Under the pieces are notes generated by a model. The model was not told the DNA's origin. It saw nothing but the letters and a program-made list of their open reading frames with translations, and did not search any database. A program made the position numbers and the translations under genes. From the NCBI RefSeq assembly GCF_021044685.1, contig NZ_CP088014.1, positions 496,001-560,000 of the forward strand: a stretch of DNA of 64,000 nt. Reading direction: 5' to 3'. The stretch's first letter is position 1. Each line of letters begins with the position of its first letter. Shown here piece after piece: positions 17,362 through 24,563 of this stretch. Source of the stretch: Bradyrhizobium daqingense. Lineage in GTDB: Bacteria; Pseudomonadota; Alphaproteobacteria; Rhizobiales; Xanthobacteraceae.

Positions 17362-17660
17362 GGCGCGCGGCACGGGCTCGCTTGGCGCCCCGGAACGACA
17401 GCGGTGTATGTGGGCGCGACCGAACGCAAGAGCTGGAAAAACGTTCCAGCCCCGCCAAATCTGCACCCCCGCATCTTCCGTACATTGAAATTCCTCGCCT
17501 TTTTGCCCCGACTGTTTCGTCGCGGCGATTCCGACGAAACAATTTGGCGGCGCACGAAACCATTTTCTCCTTTTCGTGCAGACATCCCGAAACGTTGGCT
17601 CATTAACACTTCGGCTCAAGGAAACGCCGCTCGGTTGCGGCGCTACGGGGAGCCAAGTCC
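17362..17660. promoter_or_regulatory. control region of the ECF sigma gene with inverted repeats
   Basis: 299 bp without a gene. It contains TGTTTCGTCG (17513-17522) / CGACGAAACA (17532-17541), a perfect 10-bp inverted repeat with 9-bp spacer. It also contains GCACGAAA (17552-17559) / TTTCGTGC (17572-17579), and a third GAAAC at about 17589. GAAAC-type words can be ECF -35 elements. The 14-mer CCGACGAAACAATT at 17531-17544 recurs downstream of the sigma gene at 18339-18352. A remnant of a repeat (CGCCCCGGAACGACAGC) lies at about 17384-17400. Confidence 0.5.
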
Positions 17661-18272
17661 ATGCCGAACGTCATCGCCATCAACGCCCAGGCCAGCCAGA
17701 GCATCATTGCCGCTCAGGCGACTTCGGACGACATGCTTCTCGAAAGCATTGCGGGCGGCAACAGGACGTCCATGCACATCCTTTACTGCCGGCACAATGT
17801 GCGGGTGTACCGCTTCATCCTGCGCATCGTGCGTGACGCCACCACGGCGGAAGACCTGGTCAGCCAGGTGTTCCTGGACGTGTGGCGGACCGCCGGCCAG
17901 TTCCAGGGCCGCTCCCAGGTCTCGACTTGGCTGCTCTCGATCGCCCGCTTCAAGGCCCTGACCGCGATGCGCCAGCGCCGCTTCGAGGACATCGACCAGG
18001 AGGACGTGCGCCAGATTCCCGACGATGCGGAGACGCCCGAGACCTCGCTCGACCGCACCGACACCAGCGCCATCTTGCGCGCCTGTGTGCAGAAGCTCTC
18101 GCCTGCCCATCGCGAGATCATCAACCTCGTCTACTACCACGAGAAGTCGGTGGAAGAGGTCGGCCAGATCATCGGGATCCCCCAGAGCACGGTGAAGACC
18201 CGGATGTTCTACGCCCGCAAGCAACTGGCCGAATTGCTTAAGGGCTGCGGCGTCGAGCGTTTCGCCGCCTGA
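17661..18272 (+). CDS. ECF-type RNA polymerase sigma factor
   Basis: 203 residues. The sigma-2 region has LYCRHNVRVYRFILRIVRDA, AEDLVSQVFLDVWRTAGQF and the -10 recognition helix STWLLSIARFKALTAMRQR. The sigma-4 region has LSPAHREIINLVYYHEKSVE and the helix-turn-helix VGQIIGIPQSTVKTRMFYAR. The N-terminal 23 residues precede the core. No anti-sigma gene lies on either side, so its control may be by another partner, by transcription, or by an unlinked anti-sigma. The next genes downstream are a CcdA/TlpA redox pair, which it might regulate. I cannot assign an ECF group. Confidence 0.93.
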   Translation: MPNVIAINAQASQSIIAAQATSDDMLLESIAGGNRTSMHILYCRHNVRVYRFILRIVRDATTAEDLVSQVFLDVWRTAGQFQGRSQVSTWLLSIARFKALTAMRQRRFEDIDQEDVRQIPDDAETPETSLDRTDTSAILRACVQKLSPAHREIINLVYYHEKSVEEVGQIIGIPQSTVKTRMFYARKQLAELLKGCGVERFAA

Positions 18273-18396
18273 TCTCAATGAATTCAACGGGATAGGGTCG
18301 GCACTCTGACCCTTTCCCCGGACACGGAAGTGTTACCGCCGACGAAACAATTGAAACAAAGCACAACATCAGGCGGAAAAACTTCCCCTCTATAAA

Positions 18397-18474
18397 GCTC
18401 ACATACGGTTTCGTTAAACCTCCCAAGGACCTCCAGCGACCCGGATGGGATGCCCCCCTCCGGGTCGTTTTGTG
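18397..18474 (+). ncRNA. candidate CCUCC-motif small RNA or sigma-mRNA 3' tail
   Basis: A transcript ending at the 18437-18474 terminator would carry three CCUCC words, each complementary to Shine-Dalgarno sequences, one of them in the terminator loop. Repeated CCUCC motifs in loops are known from alphaproteobacterial small RNAs such as the Rhodobacter CcsR RNAs. Boundaries are guessed from the TATAAA at 18391 and the terminator. It could equally be the 3' untranslated region of the sigma mRNA. Confidence 0.35.
18437..18474 (+). terminator. rho-independent terminator
   Basis: Perfect 9-bp stem CGACCCGGA (18437-18445) / TCCGGGTCG (18459-18467), a 13-base loop, then TTTTGTGTTT. It lies 165 bp after the sigma stop and before ccdA, so it separates the two transcription units. 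Confidence 0.8.
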
Positions 18475-18569
18475 TTTGACAGCCGAAATGCTCGTCGGCG
18501 CGGCCGAGCACGACCGCGTCACGAAGCCGTGACGCCGGGTAACGAGCCCCGCCTTCCTTTCGAAATGCC

Positions 18570-18589
18570 CTCGTGACCTCCTTCACGAG
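18570..18589 (+). promoter_or_regulatory. hairpin with CCTCCT loop at the ccdA start
   Basis: CTCGTGA (18570-18576) and TCACGAG (18583-18589) pair perfectly around the six-base loop CCTCCT. The 3' arm lies 6 bases before the ATG at 18596 and contains the only GAG that could serve as ribosome site, so folding could limit translation. The loop is itself complementary to a Shine-Dalgarno sequence. Confidence 0.45.
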
Positions 18590-18595
18590 TGCCTC

Positions 18596-19294
18596 ATGCT
18601 CGAACTCTTCTTCGCCGTCCTCGCCGGTGTTCTCACCATCGCCGCACCCTGCACGCTGCCGATGCTGCCGATCCTGCTGGGTGCCTCGATCGGGCGCGCA
18701 GGGCATTTGCGCCCTGCGATGATCGCGCTCGGCTTCGTCATCTCGTTCTCCGCGACCGCGCTGCTGCTCGGCGCGATCACGCGCCTGTTCGATTTCGATC
18801 CGAACGTGCTGCGCGAAGCGGCCGCGATCCTGCTGCTCGGCTTCGGCCTGCTGATGCTGTGGCCGGCGCCGTTCGAATTTCTGTCCATCCGGCTCAATGG
18901 CTGGCTCGACCTCGGCAATTCCAGCGCCACTCAGCGCGAGGGCGCGCTCGGCGGTCTCATCCTCGGCACCACGCTCGGCCTGGTCTGGACGCCTTGCGCC
19001 GGCCCCGTGCTCGGCTCGATCCTGACGCTGGTTGCGACCTCGAAGAACCTGTCATGGGCTGGCACGCTGCTGGTCGCCTACGCCATCGGCGCGGCGATCC
19101 CGATGCTGGCGATCGCCTATGGCGGACAGGCGGCGACCACGCGGGTGCGCAGCCTCGCCCGCATCTCGCCGCGGCTGCAGCAGGGCTTTGGCGTCGTCGT
19201 GATCGCCTTCGCCGCCGCCGCCTATTTCCAATACGACACGCTGATCGTGGCGTGGCTCACCGGCTTCTATCCCACCGGCCAGATCGGCCTGTGA
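18596..19294 (+). CDS. CcdA-like cytochrome c biogenesis / thiol electron transfer membrane protein
   Basis: 232 residues with six predicted membrane helices. The redox cysteines are in helix 1 (IAAPCTLPMLPILLG) and helix 4 (LVWTPCAGPVLGSIL), the PC-P pairs of the CcdA/DsbD-beta family. It carries electrons from cytoplasmic thioredoxin to a periplasmic acceptor, presumably the thioredoxin-like protein encoded 31 bp downstream. Homologues serve cytochrome c maturation, the oxidative stress response or, as SoxV, thiosulfate oxidation. A sox cluster lies 14 kb away, but linkage is too loose to call it soxV. Confidence 0.85.
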   Translation: MLELFFAVLAGVLTIAAPCTLPMLPILLGASIGRAGHLRPAMIALGFVISFSATALLLGAITRLFDFDPNVLREAAAILLLGFGLLMLWPAPFEFLSIRLNGWLDLGNSSATQREGALGGLILGTTLGLVWTPCAGPVLGSILTLVATSKNLSWAGTLLVAYAIGAAIPMLAIAYGGQAATTRVRSLARISPRLQQGFGVVVIAFAAAAYFQYDTLIVAWLTGFYPTGQIGL

Positions 19295-19325
19295 TCATCG
19301 ATCCATTTCACCGGAGGACGCTTGC

Positions 19326-19889
19326 ATGACTTTCAAACTGCTCACCGTGGCCGCCGCCTTGATCGGCTTCACCGTCACCGGCGCCGTCATCCCCGGCATC
19401 TGCGACGAGGTGTCCCGCGCAACACCGCTACGCGTCGCGGCCGCGAGCCAGGAGAGCGCGCCCGACTTCACCGGCATCAACAATTGGTTCAACTCGAAGC
19501 CGCTGAGCATGACCGATCTGCGCGGCAAGGTCGTGCTAGTCGATTTCTGGACCTATGGCTGCGTCAACTGCGTCAATACGCTGCCGCACGTCACCGAGCT
19601 CTACGCCAAGTACAAGGACAAAGGTCTGGTCGTGGTCGGCGTGCACACGCCGGAATTCCCGTTCGAGCGCTCCGCCTCGAATGTGCAAGCCGCGCTGAAA
19701 CGCCACGGCATCACCTATCCGGTGGCGCAGGACAATGAGTCCAAGACCTGGAACGCCTACCGCAACCGTTACTGGCCGGCGCAATATATCGTCGACCAGA
19801 GCGGCAAGATCGTGTTCCAGCACGAAGGCGAAGGCAGTTACGACCAGATCGACCGCACCGTGGCGCGGCTGCTCAACGTGAGCAGCTGA
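19326..19889 (+). CDS. periplasmic TlpA-like thioredoxin-fold protein
   Basis: 187 residues with an N-terminal signal or anchor (TVAAALIGFTVTGAVIP). The thioredoxin domain begins at APDFTGINNWFN, with active site WTYGCVNCVNTLP (CVNC), VVGVHTPEFPFE and cis-Pro in NRYWPAQYIVDQSG. The CVNC motif is found in TlpA/DipZ-type proteins, where it is often fused to a CcdA-like membrane domain; here the two parts are separate adjoining genes. It should receive electrons from the CcdA-like protein and reduce periplasmic disulfides. The gene ends in a terminator hairpin. Confidence 0.88.
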   Translation: MTFKLLTVAAALIGFTVTGAVIPGICDEVSRATPLRVAAASQESAPDFTGINNWFNSKPLSMTDLRGKVVLVDFWTYGCVNCVNTLPHVTELYAKYKDKGLVVVGVHTPEFPFERSASNVQAALKRHGITYPVAQDNESKTWNAYRNRYWPAQYIVDQSGKIVFQHEGEGSYDQIDRTVARLLNVSS

Positions 19890-19939
19890 CGGGCGCGCCG
19901 ACGCTACGCAGCCGCTTCGTCTGTCGCGCTTGTTGCTTG

Positions 19940-19966
19940 ACTCCACGGACCCATCCGTGGAGTTTC
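19940..19966 (+). terminator. hairpin terminator after the tlpA-like gene
   Basis: Perfect 10-bp stem ACTCCACGGA (19940-19949) / TCCGTGGAGT (19954-19963) with loop CCCA, followed by only a short T-run. It overlaps the possible upstream TTG start (19930) of the next gene, which argues for the later ATG at 19993. Confidence 0.65.
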
Positions 19967-19992
19967 GCAGGCGACGGAATCAGCCGCCCGCG

Positions 19993-20967
19993 ATGGACGA
20001 CGCGACCACCAGCACCGACATCCGCCTTCGTGAAGGCTCCTCGATTGCGCAGCGGCTGATTGTGGCCGGCTGCGCGGCCGCGGTTGCGCTATGCTTCACG
20101 CCGGGCCTGTTCACGCGCGACACCCTGGAAATCATCATCTCGGTAGTGGCGCTGCTGGTGGGGGCGGGATTCGTCGTCGGCATCATGATGGCGCCGGCGG
20201 TGGTGTGGATCATCACACCGAACGAGATCCTGATCGGGCAACAGCGTCCGTTCGGAAAGCTCCGCACACGGGTCGTCCCTAAGGATGACATCAGCGGCTT
20301 ACAGGTTCCCGGCAGCAAGCGCGTGAAAGCCCGTTTCCAGCTCGCCTTCACGCTGGCCTCCGGGGAACGCCTGACCTCTCCGCCGATCTCCGACGTCACC
20401 CATGTGCGCGACACCGTGGCCCGGATCGCCGCGCAATTCGGCGTTGCCAATTTCGAGGCACCCCGCAATCCGCTCGACGCCAGCAATCCGGAGATGCATC
20501 TCGGCGAACCGCTCGAGCCGTTTCCCGCGCGCGACATCCGCATCCTTGCGCTGATCGCCGTCGCATTGTGTGCCCTCCCCTATGCCTACAAGCTGTGGCG
20601 TGGGCTGCCGCCGAGCCATGTCGAGATCCTGCTGCTGCCGGTCGGCGTGATCGCCGCGTTCGCCGTGTACAGATATGCCAATCTCGTCACCGGCGCCTTC
20701 TGGATCATCCGGCAAGGAGATATCCGCGTCGAACGCCTGTGGGGCGACGGCACGCCGCGCGCGGATCATATCGAAGGGCCCGACGTGAAGTCGATCACGG
20801 TCGAGCGCCGCGGCCGGTCCGAGGACGAGCACTGCATCGTCGTGATCCGGCTGCACTCCGGAAAGCGGTTTCGCAGCCCCCGCATCGGCTCGCGGGTCGA
20901 AGCCCGCGCCGTGGCAGCTGAGATCGTGCGGCGGCTGGGGATCGCGGCGGAGAGCAATAAGATCTAG
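19993..20967 (+). CDS. membrane protein with two PH-like repeats, function unknown
   Basis: 324 residues from ATG at 19993. It has an internal duplication. Each half has membrane helices followed by a beta-rich block starting with a WII motif: WIITPNEILIGQQRPFG in the first half and FWIIRQGDIRVERLWGDG in the second. Each block closes with similar segments (LASGERLTSPPISD then VARIAAQFGV; LHSGKRFRSPRIGS then AAEIVRRLGI). This resembles bacterial PH-domain (YdbT/DUF304-like) membrane proteins. I do not recognise a named family, and neighbours give no clue. It is probably a single-gene unit. Confidence 0.7.
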   Translation: MDDATTSTDIRLREGSSIAQRLIVAGCAAAVALCFTPGLFTRDTLEIIISVVALLVGAGFVVGIMMAPAVVWIITPNEILIGQQRPFGKLRTRVVPKDDISGLQVPGSKRVKARFQLAFTLASGERLTSPPISDVTHVRDTVARIAAQFGVANFEAPRNPLDASNPEMHLGEPLEPFPARDIRILALIAVALCALPYAYKLWRGLPPSHVEILLLPVGVIAAFAVYRYANLVTGAFWIIRQGDIRVERLWGDGTPRADHIEGPDVKSITVERRGRSEDEHCIVVIRLHSGKRFRSPRIGSRVEARAVAAEIVRRLGIAAESNKI

Positions 20968-20983
20968 CTCTTTCTCCTGCGGC

Positions 20984-21116
20984 CATCCTTCGAGACGCCC
21001 GCCTGCGGCGGGCCCTCAGGATGAGGACGGAGCGTGTGGCGACTACCTCGACGATTACCGATGGGCCTTAGCCTCATCCTGAGGAGACCGCGGAGCGGTC
21101 ATCTCGAAGGACGAGG
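20984..21116. repeat. palindromic repeat, family F
   Basis: Outer arms CATCCTTCGAGA (20984-20995) and TCTCGAAGGACG (21102-21113), inner arms CCTCAGGATGAGG (from 21014) and CCTCATCCTGAGG (from 21072). This is the well-known style of nested intergenic repeat in Bradyrhizobium-type genomes. It lies 3' of the duplicated membrane-protein gene. Confidence 0.8.
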
Positions 21117-21190
21117 CGCGTGCTCCGGCGCCGCCGAGAGGTCCTATACGATCCAGTTTCGCGCAACCAATAGGGAGGAGCGCACCCACC

Positions 21191-21328
21191 ATGCGGCCCG
21201 CACCTGTGCTTTTCGCGCCATCCCCCGTTTCCGGCATTGCCGGGAGCGCGTCAAAAAACCAAAGCATTCTCGTGACATACCAGAGCGGCGCGCCATCAAC
21301 TTGCCATGAACTTGCCCCTCAGGTTTGA
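21191..21328 (+). CDS. possible 45-residue small protein
   Basis: ATG at 21191 lies 10 bases after a strong GGAGGAG ribosome site, and the frame runs 45 codons to TGA at 21326-21328, 45 bp before the L,D-transpeptidase gene. The product is low in complexity (PAPVLFAPSPVSGIAGSASK), and I recognise no domain or signal. It could be a short regulatory or leader frame in the transpeptidase 5' region, or chance. The other parts of the 405-bp gap (20968-21372) hold the family F repeat. Confidence 0.25.
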   Translation: MRPAPVLFAPSPVSGIAGSASKNQSILVTYQSGAPSTCHELAPQV

Positions 21329-21372
21329 TGGTTCCTGATTGATTTGCGCTGTGGCAGCGGGGAGAGCTTTAC

Positions 21373-21966
21373 ATGACGGATTTTCGTCGCCTGACCGGGA
21401 TGTTTCTGGCCGCGATCGGCCTGACCCTGTCCACACCGCAGGTCTTCGCGCAGCAGCCTGATCGCGGCGACGAGCCGGGCCTGATCGCCGATGACGGCTA
21501 CCAGCTCGAGCCGGAATGGAAGAAGCAGGTGGTCTATTTCCGCACCACCGAGCCGCCCGGCACGATCATCGTCTCGACCGCCGAACGTCATCTCTATCTG
21601 GTGCAGCCGGGCGGGCGCGCGATCCGTTATGGCATCGGCGTCGGCCGCGACGGCTTCCAGTGGCAGGGGCTCGTGACCATCACCAACAAGAAGGAATGGC
21701 CGGACTGGACGCCGCCGCCGGAGATGATCCAGCGCCAGCCCTATCTGCCGCGCTTCATGGCCGGCGGCCCCGGCAATCCGCTCGGCGCCCGCGCCATGTA
21801 TCTCGGCACCACCGTTTACCGCATCCACGGCACCAACCGTCCTGATACGATCGGCACCAAGGTCTCCTCGGGCTGCTTCCGCCTCGTCAACGCCGACGTC
21901 GCCGATCTCTACGATCGCGTGCCTGTTGGCACCAAGGTGGTCATCCGGCAGAAGCCGGAGCTGTAA
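21373..21966 (+). CDS. L,D-transpeptidase (YkuD/ErfK family)
   Basis: 197 residues with a Sec signal ending at VFAQ. The YkuD domain starts at PGTIIVSTAERHLYLVQPGG. The catalytic site reads YRIHGTNRPDTIGTKVSSGCFRLVN, cited here as its His152 and Cys168 positions. These periplasmic enzymes make 3-3 cross-links in peptidoglycan or attach proteins such as Braun lipoprotein or outer-membrane beta-barrels. Alphaproteobacteria of this group carry many paralogues. No operon partner is evident. Confidence 0.92.
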   Translation: MTDFRRLTGMFLAAIGLTLSTPQVFAQQPDRGDEPGLIADDGYQLEPEWKKQVVYFRTTEPPGTIIVSTAERHLYLVQPGGRAIRYGIGVGRDGFQWQGLVTITNKKEWPDWTPPPEMIQRQPYLPRFMAGGPGNPLGARAMYLGTTVYRIHGTNRPDTIGTKVSSGCFRLVNADVADLYDRVPVGTKVVIRQKPEL

Positions 21967-22022
21967 AGCCCCCCTCCCTTCGACCACCTCCCTTTCTTTT
22001 CCCGATTTTTCGAGAGAGCAAC

Positions 22023-23063
22023 ATGATGCGCACTTTTCGTGGCGGCCTGCTGATCGGGCTCGCCGTCGCCGTGCTGGTCGCCGTTTCGGCCATCATTTAC
22101 GAATTCTACGACACCCGCACGCTGAAGCGCACGGTGCGCCGCGGCGAGGTGCTCTGCGGGGTCAACAAGGGCCTGCCGGGCTTCTCGATCCCCGACGACA
22201 AGGGCAACTGGACCGGCTTCGACGTCGATTTCTGCCGCGCGGTGGCTGCGGCGATCTTCAACGACCCCGGCAAGGCGAAGTTCGTCGCGCTCGACGCCAA
22301 TGAGCGTTTCAAGGAGCTGCAGAGCCGCAAGGTGGACATCCTCTCGCGCAACACGACCTGGAGCATGGCGCGCGAGCTCGACTACGACCTGTATTTTCCG
22401 GCGGTGGCCTATTACGACGGCGTCGGCTTCATGGTGCCGCGTTCGCGCAACAAGGAGACCTCACTGGACCTGGCCGACAGCAAGGTCTGTGTCCAGACCG
22501 GGACCACGACGACGCTCAACGTCGTCGATTACTTCCGCCTCAACAACATGAAGTATGAAGAGGTGAAGTTCGACAAGCTCGACGATGTCGTGAAGGCCTA
22601 CGACAGCGGCAAGTGCGATACGCTGTCGGCCGACGTCTCCCAGCTCTATGCGCTGCGGCTGAACCTGTCGAAGCCCGGTGACCACATGATCCTGCCGGAC
22701 ATGATCTCCAAGGAGCCGCTTGCCCCGGTCGTGCGTCAGCGCGACGACGACTGGATGATGATCGTGAAGTGGACGCTCTACGCCATGATCAACGCCGAAG
22801 AGCTCGGCGTCACATCGGAGAACATCGACGAGGCCCTGAAGTCGAAGAAGCCGGAAGTGATGCGCCTCGTCGGCACCGAAGGCCGTTACGGCGAGCAGCT
22901 CGGCCTCACCAAGGACTGGGCCGCGCGCATCATCCGCCACGTCGGCAATTACGGCGAGATGTACGACCGCAACATCGGCGAGAAGTCGAAGCTGAAGATC
23001 CCCCGCGGCATGAACCAGTTGTGGAATGCGGGTGGCGTGCAGTACGCGCCGCCGATGCGGTGA
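22023..23063 (+). CDS. amino-acid ABC transporter substrate-binding protein, AapJ type
   Basis: 346 residues with an N-terminal hydrophobic segment (LLIGLAVAVLVAVSAIIYEF). The SBP family 3 pattern is clear: VRRGEVLCGVNKGLPGFS, GFDVDFCRAVAAAIF, LQSRKVDILSRNTTWSMARE and VCVQTGTTTTLNV, with the C-terminal HVGNYGEMYDRNIG typical of general L-amino-acid binding protein AapJ. No aapQMP permease or ATPase genes adjoin, so it is an orphan receptor here. The neighbour upstream is the L,D-transpeptidase gene, 56 bp away. Confidence 0.88.
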   Translation: MMRTFRGGLLIGLAVAVLVAVSAIIYEFYDTRTLKRTVRRGEVLCGVNKGLPGFSIPDDKGNWTGFDVDFCRAVAAAIFNDPGKAKFVALDANERFKELQSRKVDILSRNTTWSMARELDYDLYFPAVAYYDGVGFMVPRSRNKETSLDLADSKVCVQTGTTTTLNVVDYFRLNNMKYEEVKFDKLDDVVKAYDSGKCDTLSADVSQLYALRLNLSKPGDHMILPDMISKEPLAPVVRQRDDDWMMIVKWTLYAMINAEELGVTSENIDEALKSKKPEVMRLVGTEGRYGEQLGLTKDWAARIIRHVGNYGEMYDRNIGEKSKLKIPRGMNQLWNAGGVQYAPPMR

Positions 23064-23117
23064 GGCGACGGTCCACCCGCCGTCAGTGCGAGCGCAGGCT
23101 CACGCTACAGTCTCCAT

Positions 23118-23238
23118 CGTCTTGCCCGGGCTTGTCCCGCCGCGCGGCCGAAGCCGCTTCGGCGAGGCGAAGGCCCGGGCATCCACGTTTTGCAGCACCT
23201 GAGAACGTGGATGGCCGGGACGAGCCCGGCCATGACGG
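23118..23238. repeat. palindromic repeat, family A
   Basis: Runs from CGTCTTGCCCGGGCTTGTCC to CGAGCCCGGCCATGACGG and shares the GCGGCCGAAGCCGCTTCGGC core with the copy at 10137-10259. It fills the gap between convergent genes (amino-acid binding protein and acyl-CoA dehydrogenase). Confidence 0.85.
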
Positions 23239-23274
23239 CTCACGTGGCTGCTGTGCCCTCTCTGCCGCTTCGCC

Positions 23275-24414
23275 TCAATACCCCCGTGCCCGTGCCAGCT
23301 GCTCGGTGTGGTAGTTGGCATCGCCGAACAGCTCCTCGCATACCCGCGCGCGCTTCATGAAGAAGCCGATGTCGAACTGGTCGGTCATGCCCATGCCGCC
23401 GTGCATCTGCACGCCTTCCTGCACCGCGCGCGTGGCGGTGGTGCCGGCGCGGGCCTTTGCGACGGCGACGCTCGATGCGGCCTTGGCGACGTCGGCATCG
23501 AGCGCCTGCAGCGCCTTCATGGTGGCGGCGCGGGTGATCTCGATGTCGACATAGAGCTCGGCGGCGCGGTGCTGCAGCGCCTGGAATTCGCCGATCAGCT
23601 TGCCGAACTGCTTGCGGCTCTTCAGGTACTCGACGGTGCGGTTGAAGACCTCGTCGCTGAGGCCGACCATCTCGGACGCCACCGCGCCGCGGCCGATGTC
23701 GAGCACGCCGTCGAGCAGGCCGGCGGCCTGATCGACCTCGCCGAGCACGCTGTCGGCATTGACCTCGACATTGGCGAATTCGATCCGCGCCGCATTGTGG
23801 GCGTCGACCATGATGGTGCGCTCGATCGCAACGCCCTTCGCCTTGGGATCGACCAGGAACAGCGTCAGGCCTTCGCGCTCACCGGCAGAGCCGGCGGTGC
23901 GCGCGGCGACGATGAGCAGGTCGGCCACGTGACCATCGACGACAAGCGCCTTGGCGCCGGAGAGCTTGAAACCATTGCCGGCGCGCACGGCCTGCAGGCT
24001 GGTCTGCAGCGGGCGATGCTTTGCGCCTTCGTCGATCGCCAGCGTCGCGAGCAGCGAGCCGCTCGCGATCTTCGGCAGGTACTCCGACTTCTGCGCAGCG
24101 TTGCCGCCGCGGTTCAGGGCGGAAGCCGCGACCACGCTGGTGCCGAGAAAGGGCGACGGCATCAGCGTGCGGCCGATCTCCTCCATCAGGACACCGGCTT
24201 CGACATAGCCGAGGCCGCTGCCGCCGAACTCTTCCGGGACCAAAAGGCCGGCAAAGCCCATCTCGGCGAAGGCGTGCCAGAGTTCTTTCGAGAAGCCGGT
24301 GCGATCCTTGCTGTCACGCAAATGGCGCAGATGCGACACCGGCGCCTTGTCGCTGATCAGCCCGCGCGCGCTGTCGCGGAGCATCGATTGTTCTTCGGTG
24401 AGGACGAGGGCCAT
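23275..24414 (-). CDS. acyl-CoA dehydrogenase (small, FadE-like)
   Basis: 379 residues. The N-terminal helical domain (MALVLTEEQSMLRDSARGLI, FAGLLVPEEFGGSGLGYVEAG) is followed by a beta domain and a C-terminal helical domain with RKQFGKLIGEFQALQHRAA and HGGMGMTDQFDIGFFMKRAR. The usual catalytic Glu/Asp position is not certain by eye. It lies directly downstream of a second acyl-CoA dehydrogenase on the same strand (149 bp gap with a repeat). Such pairs often form heterotetramers acting on CoA esters of branched or steroid-like substrates. Confidence 0.88.
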   Translation of the reverse strand: MALVLTEEQSMLRDSARGLISDKAPVSHLRHLRDSKDRTGFSKELWHAFAEMGFAGLLVPEEFGGSGLGYVEAGVLMEEIGRTLMPSPFLGTSVVAASALNRGGNAAQKSEYLPKIASGSLLATLAIDEGAKHRPLQTSLQAVRAGNGFKLSGAKALVVDGHVADLLIVAARTAGSAGEREGLTLFLVDPKAKGVAIERTIMVDAHNAARIEFANVEVNADSVLGEVDQAAGLLDGVLDIGRGAVASEMVGLSDEVFNRTVEYLKSRKQFGKLIGEFQALQHRAAELYVDIEITRAATMKALQALDADVAKAASSVAVAKARAGTTATRAVQEGVQMHGGMGMTDQFDIGFFMKRARVCEELFGDANYHTEQLARARGY

Positions 24415-24456
24415 GGTGCAAAGTCTCTAAAGCCGCGTGGAATGATTATTGTTGCT

Positions 24457-24557
24457 GTCATTCCGGGGCGATGCCCAGCATCGAACCCGGAATCTCGAGG
24501 TTCTCAGGTGCGCAACTGCGCACCGTAGTTCGCGCTATCGCGTGCCCCGGAACGACG
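24457..24557. repeat. palindromic repeat, family H
   Basis: TGTCATTCCGGGGCGATGCC at the left pairs with GCCCCGGAACGACGG at the right, and an inner GGTGCGCAACTGCGCACC palindrome sits in the middle. It lies between the two acyl-CoA dehydrogenase genes. Confidence 0.8.
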
Positions 24558-24563
24558 GTGGAG

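Larger units (their letters stand above)
18273..18595. other. 323-bp intergenic region with possible small RNA and terminator
   Basis: Between the sigma gene and ccdA. It contains a second copy of CCGACGAAACAATT (18339-18352), an AT-rich TATAAA at 18391-18396 and three CCTCC words (18419-18423, 18430-18434, 18457-18461). A strong terminator follows at 18437-18474, and a hairpin with loop CCTCCT at 18570-18589 lies just before the ccdA start. No open reading frame of note. Confidence 0.55.
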
